Assembly: GCA_035286745.1 (NCBI GenBank)
Contig: DATECU010000065.1
Coordinates: forward strand, 1 to 17,473
Length of the DNA: 17,473 bases
Direction: 5' to 3'
Origin: DATECU01 sp035286745
GTDB taxonomy: Bacteria > Acidobacteriota > Vicinamibacteria > Fen-336
Position numbers and translations under genes: made by a program. A model generated the notes under the pieces. That model was not told the origin of the DNA. It searched no databases and saw nothing but the letters and a program-made list of their open reading frames with translations. Positions 15,013 through 17,473 of the stretch are shown here, one piece after another. The first letter of the stretch is position 1. Each line of letters starts with the position of its first letter.

Positions 15013-15447
15013 ATGTCGCTCGAAGTGGAAGGGGCCAAAGCTCACGACCTGCCGGCCGCGCTGGAGTTGCTGCGCCGGGCCGATCTGCCGGAGAACGGCG
15101 TGGCCGACCAGTTCGGCAACTACTTCGTGGTCCGGGACGACGTGCGCCTGGTAGGCCTGGGGGGCCTGGAGGTGCACGGATCGGACGGCCTGCTGCGAAG
15201 CGTGGTGGTCGACCCGCAGTATCGGGGCGAGGGCGTGGGGCGCCGGCTGCTCGAGTTTGCCGTGGCCCTGGCCCGCAAGATGGAGCTAGCCGGAGTCTAT
15301 CTGCTCACCACCACGGCCCACGAGTACTTCCTGGAACGGGGTTTCGCGGACTGCCCCCGGGATGAGGCGCCGGCTGGCATTCGGGATGCCTGGGAGTTCA
15401 AGACCGGCTGCCCCCAGAAGGCAGCCTTCATGAAGCTCGCTCTCTAG
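15013..15447 (+). CDS. arsN2: ArsN2-like GNAT N-acetyltransferase
   Basis: This 144-residue protein is a single GNAT domain. The acetyl-CoA pyrophosphate loop is RGEGVG (71-76), after the strand LLRSVVVDPQY (60-70). The block LLTTTAHEYFLERGF (97-111), followed by CPRDEAPAGIRDAWEF and a closing CPQKAAFMKLAL, matches the pattern of proteins annotated as arsenic-resistance acetyltransferase ArsN2. The related ArsN1 acetylates the antibiotic arsinothricin; the substrate of ArsN2-type proteins is less well established. No ars regulator, reductase or efflux gene is in the window, so an arsenic role cannot be supported by context; an amino-acid-like substrate is possible. It starts 25 nt after the previous stop without a Shine-Dalgarno, directly after a hairpin. 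The length is normal for the family. Confidence 0.8.
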   Translation: MSLEVEGAKAHDLPAALELLRRADLPENGVADQFGNYFVVRDDVRLVGLGGLEVHGSDGLLRSVVVDPQYRGEGVGRRLLEFAVALARKMELAGVYLLTTTAHEYFLERGFADCPRDEAPAGIRDAWEFKTGCPQKAAFMKLAL

Positions 15448-15514
15448 GGCCTGCTTGCCCAATCGCCTTGGATGGCCGGATCGATGGGCCGCGAGCGCGG
15501 GCGATCAACGGCCG

Positions 15515-16774
15515 GTGGACGGTGCCGGCGCCCGTGGCGCGCGCCGGCGATGGGGAGCCCGCCTAACACCACTCCTGCTGGCCGCCTGCACCGGCGCTCC
15601 CCCGCCCGCGGCCAAACCCTTGCCGCTCTCGCTCCCCGCCCTCTCCCCCCTCGCCTCTCCCGCCGGTCCCGGCAGCGCCGAGCCGAATCTGGCCCTGACC
15701 GCGAGCGGCGAGCTGCTCCTGAGCTGGATCGAGCCCGGGGGCAGGGAGAAGCATGCGCTGCGCTTCGCCTCCCGACGTCCGGGAAACCCCTGGTCCGAGC
15801 TCCGGACCATCAGCGAAGGCAGCGACTGGTTCGTCAACTGGGCGGACTTCCCGGCCATGGCCTCCTTGCCCAACGGGACGCTGTTCGCCCACCTGCTCGC
15901 CAAGAGGCCCGGAGGCACCTTCGCCTACGACGTCAGGGTCATGCGTTCGACTGACGGTGGCGCCACCTGGGGCGCGCCCCTCACGCCCCACGGCGACGGG
16001 GTGGCGGCCGAGCACGGCTTCGTCTCCTTCTTCCCCCGGGACCAGGATCGCCTGGGTCTGGTCTGGCTGGATGGCAGGTACCTGAAGCCGGGAGGCCACT
16101 CGGAAGAAGGCGGCATGGCGCTCATGGCCGCCAGCCTGTCGGCGGCCGGGCCGGCGCGGGAGGAGACGCTGGTCGACCGTCTGGTGTGCAGTTGCTGCCA
16201 GACCTCGGCGGCCGTCACCGACCAGGGGGTGATCGTCGCCTACCGCGACCGCACGGAGCAGGAGATCCGCGACATCGCGGTGGTGCGCTGGACCGCTGGG
16301 CGCTGGTCCGAGCCCCAGATCGTGGGCCAGGACGGTTGGGAGATCAACGCTTGTCCGGTCAACGGCCCGGCGGTGGCGGCGAACGGCAAGCGAGTTGCTC
16401 TGGCCTGGTTTGGCGCACCCATGGACCAGGCCAAGGTCAGCGTTGTGTTCTCGGAGGATGCGGGAGTGAATTGGGGCAGGCCGGTGAGAATCGATGGCGG
16501 CAAGCCTCTGGGCCGAGTCGATGCCGTCTTGCTCGCGGGGGGCGACGCGCTGGTGAGCTGGATGGAACAAGCGGAAGCCGGGACCGAGATCCGGGTGAGG
16601 CGGGTGACCAGCACGGGCCGGCTGGGTCCGCCCCTGCTGGTGGCCGACTCCAGCGCCGCCCGCAGCGCCGGCTTTCCCCGCATGGAGCGGGTGGGCCAAG
16701 AGGTGGTCTTCGCCTGGACCGCGCCGGGCGAGGCCTCCCAGGTCCGGACCACCGTGCTGGCGCCGAGCGAGTGA
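15515..16774 (+). CDS. BNR/sialidase-like repeat lipoprotein with CSCC motif
   Basis: This 419-residue predicted lipoprotein has an Arg-rich N-region, a short hydrophobic core (LTPLLLAAC) and lipobox L22-A23-A24-C25. The body is a six-bladed-propeller-like repeat protein. Two Asp-box-type turns are visible, STDGGATW (145-152) and SEDAGVNW (313-320), with further degenerate strands such as NLALTASGELLLSW and RVALAWFG. The motif VCSCCQTS (C225, C227, C228), together with the later INACPVNGP Cys, suggests a disulfide or metal site. Such CxCC proteins are usually labelled exo-alpha-sialidase by repeat similarity; the sialidase Arg triad cannot be confirmed here, so enzymatic activity is uncertain. 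The start is ambiguous. GTG 15515 gives a normal-length lipoprotein signal, whereas TTG 15455 (8 nt after the previous stop) would give a 45-residue signal. No Shine-Dalgarno distinguishes them. Confidence 0.78.
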   Translation: MDGAGARGARRRWGARLTPLLLAACTGAPPPAAKPLPLSLPALSPLASPAGPGSAEPNLALTASGELLLSWIEPGGREKHALRFASRRPGNPWSELRTISEGSDWFVNWADFPAMASLPNGTLFAHLLAKRPGGTFAYDVRVMRSTDGGATWGAPLTPHGDGVAAEHGFVSFFPRDQDRLGLVWLDGRYLKPGGHSEEGGMALMAASLSAAGPAREETLVDRLVCSCCQTSAAVTDQGVIVAYRDRTEQEIRDIAVVRWTAGRWSEPQIVGQDGWEINACPVNGPAVAANGKRVALAWFGAPMDQAKVSVVFSEDAGVNWGRPVRIDGGKPLGRVDAVLLAGGDALVSWMEQAEAGTEIRVRRVTSTGRLGPPLLVADSSAARSAGFPRMERVGQEVVFAWTAPGEASQVRTTVLAPSE

Positions 16775-16781
16775 GTCCGCG

Positions 16782-17473
16782 ATGAACCCCTTCGAGCTGG
16801 CGCAGGCGCTGGGCCACCAGGAGATCATGGTGATCCGCCTGGGAGAGACCGGCCTCCGCGCCGTCATCGCCATCCACGACACCAGCCTGGGACCGGCGGT
16901 AGGCGGCACCCGCATGCGGCCCTACTCCTCCTTCGATGACGCCATCATCGACGCCCTGCGGCTTTCCCGCGCCATGACCTACAAGGCGGCGATGGCGGAC
17001 ATGGCCTGGGGCGGGGCCAAGGCGGTGATCCCGGGCGACCCCTTGCGCGACAAGGGCCAGGCGTTCTTCGCGGCCTACGCCCAGGCCCTGGATCGTCTCG
17101 GCCGCTTCCACACCGGCGGGGACATGGGGATCGACGCCGCCGACGTGGCGGCCCTGGCCCGGCTGACGCCGCTGGTCAGCCAGGTGCCCCTGTCGTCGTC
17201 GGTGAACGCCTCGGACCTCACCGCCATCGGGGTCATGGCCGGCCTGCAAGCGGCGGCGGCGGCCCTCGACCGGCCGCTCGCCGGGTTGCACGTGGCCCTC
17301 CAAGGGCTAGGCGAGGTGGGGAGCCGGCTGGCCCGCCGGCTGGCGGCCGCCGGCGGGCGGCTGACGGTAACCGACGTGGTCCCCGAGCGGCGAGAGCGGG
17401 TGGTCGTGGAGTGCGGAGCCAATGTGGTCGCTCCGGAGGCCATCTACGACGTGGAGGCCGATGTCTTCTCGCC
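16782..17473 (+). CDS. Leucine-dehydrogenase-type amino acid dehydrogenase, 3'-truncated by window edge
   Basis: The frame from ATG 16782 is open to the window end, giving 230 complete codons. It is an NAD-dependent Glu/Leu/Phe/Val dehydrogenase that deaminates a branched-chain or related amino acid to its 2-oxo acid. Visible landmarks are VGGTRMRPY (40-48), MTYKAAM with K68, GGAKAVI with K80, and GGDMG with D114. These match the substrate-binding Lys, catalytic Lys and Asp of leucine dehydrogenase in both order and spacing. The Rossmann loop is QGLGEVGSR (174-182), followed by TVTDV for the cofactor ribose. Leucine dehydrogenases are about 350-365 residues, so roughly a third is missing. GGAK replaces the more usual GGGK. 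Leucine, valine or phenylalanine preference cannot be settled without the C-terminal part. It lies 7 nt after the BNR lipoprotein stop, so it may be co-transcribed, but no functional link is evident. Confidence 0.9.
   Translation, partial: MNPFELAQALGHQEIMVIRLGETGLRAVIAIHDTSLGPAVGGTRMRPYSSFDDAIIDALRLSRAMTYKAAMADMAWGGAKAVIPGDPLRDKGQAFFAAYAQALDRLGRFHTGGDMGIDAADVAALARLTPLVSQVPLSSSVNASDLTAIGVMAGLQAAAAALDRPLAGLHVALQGLGEVGSRLARRLAAAGGRLTVTDVVPERRERVVVECGANVVAPEAIYDVEADVFS

Noticed and set aside
12046..15038. Two long minus-strand open frames opposite the YfhO-like and secreted-protein genes
   Set aside because: Compositional shadows of GC-rich coding sequence; no start context or domain.
15479..15506. 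GATCG...CGATC inverted repeat enclosing CCGC-GAGC-GCGG before the BNR lipoprotein start
   Set aside because: The arms are separated by an asymmetric bulge (5 nt versus 1 nt). Such hairpins are frequent by chance in GC-rich sequence, and no T-run makes it a terminator.
15563..16915. Minus-strand open frame opposite the BNR lipoprotein
   Set aside because: Low-complexity translation, and it overlaps two convincing + strand genes.
1..17473. CRISPR array, tRNA/rRNA, insertion sequence or attachment-site signatures
   Set aside because: No regularly spaced repeats, cloverleaf-like segments, transposase motifs or flanking duplications were found; there is no gene-free stretch above about 70 bases.

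Overview
The window is a strongly GC-rich bacterial stretch with every recognisable gene on the + strand and almost no non-coding sequence. No RNA gene, insertion sequence or CRISPR array was seen. Codon third positions are overwhelmingly G or C. The gene content (an ABC-exported polysaccharide cluster, tandem sulfatase-fold proteins ending in LxxLGYxx, a YfhO-like membrane protein, a CxCC-containing BNR lipoprotein) would fit an Acidobacteriota-type or other GC-rich Gram-negative genome. That placement is an inference from style; no marker gene is present to fix it.

Region 1 (1-8154) is an envelope polysaccharide synthesis and export operon. It holds a 5'-truncated GT2 glycosyltransferase, a 1045-residue fusion (sulfotransferase domain, long coiled coil, two GT2 domains), a GT4-type glycosyltransferase, the ABC permease Wzm, the ATPase Wzt with a C-terminal carbohydrate-binding-type domain, and another GT2 enzyme. 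Genes abut or overlap by 4 nt (ATGA or TTGA junctions), so translation is probably coupled.

Region 2 (8151-13317) continues the operon with two tandem paralogous sulfatase/alkaline-phosphatase-superfamily proteins, one with an N-terminal membrane anchor and one a predicted lipoprotein. An 800-residue YfhO-like multi-spanning membrane protein follows. Both sulfatase-fold proteins have Thr where sulfatases carry the formylglycine Cys/Ser, and His where they carry the motif Arg.

Region 3 (13318-17473) looks like separate downstream genes. They are a secreted protein of unknown function ending in an IFRNGF-type tail, an ArsN2-like GNAT acetyltransferase whose start codon abuts a small hairpin, a BNR/sialidase-like lipoprotein, and the first 230 codons of a leucine-dehydrogenase-type amino acid dehydrogenase cut by the window end.

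The most interesting idea concerns the sulfotransferase-coiled coil-GT2-GT2 fusion next to a Wzt with a C-terminal binding domain. It resembles, with different chemistry, the cap-and-ruler logic of E. coli O8/O9a O-antigen (WbdD/WbdA plus Wzt-C). This would be a single-polypeptide polymerase, molecular ruler and putative sulfate-capping enzyme, with export gated by cap recognition. The architecture is read from the sequence; the capping role is a hypothesis.
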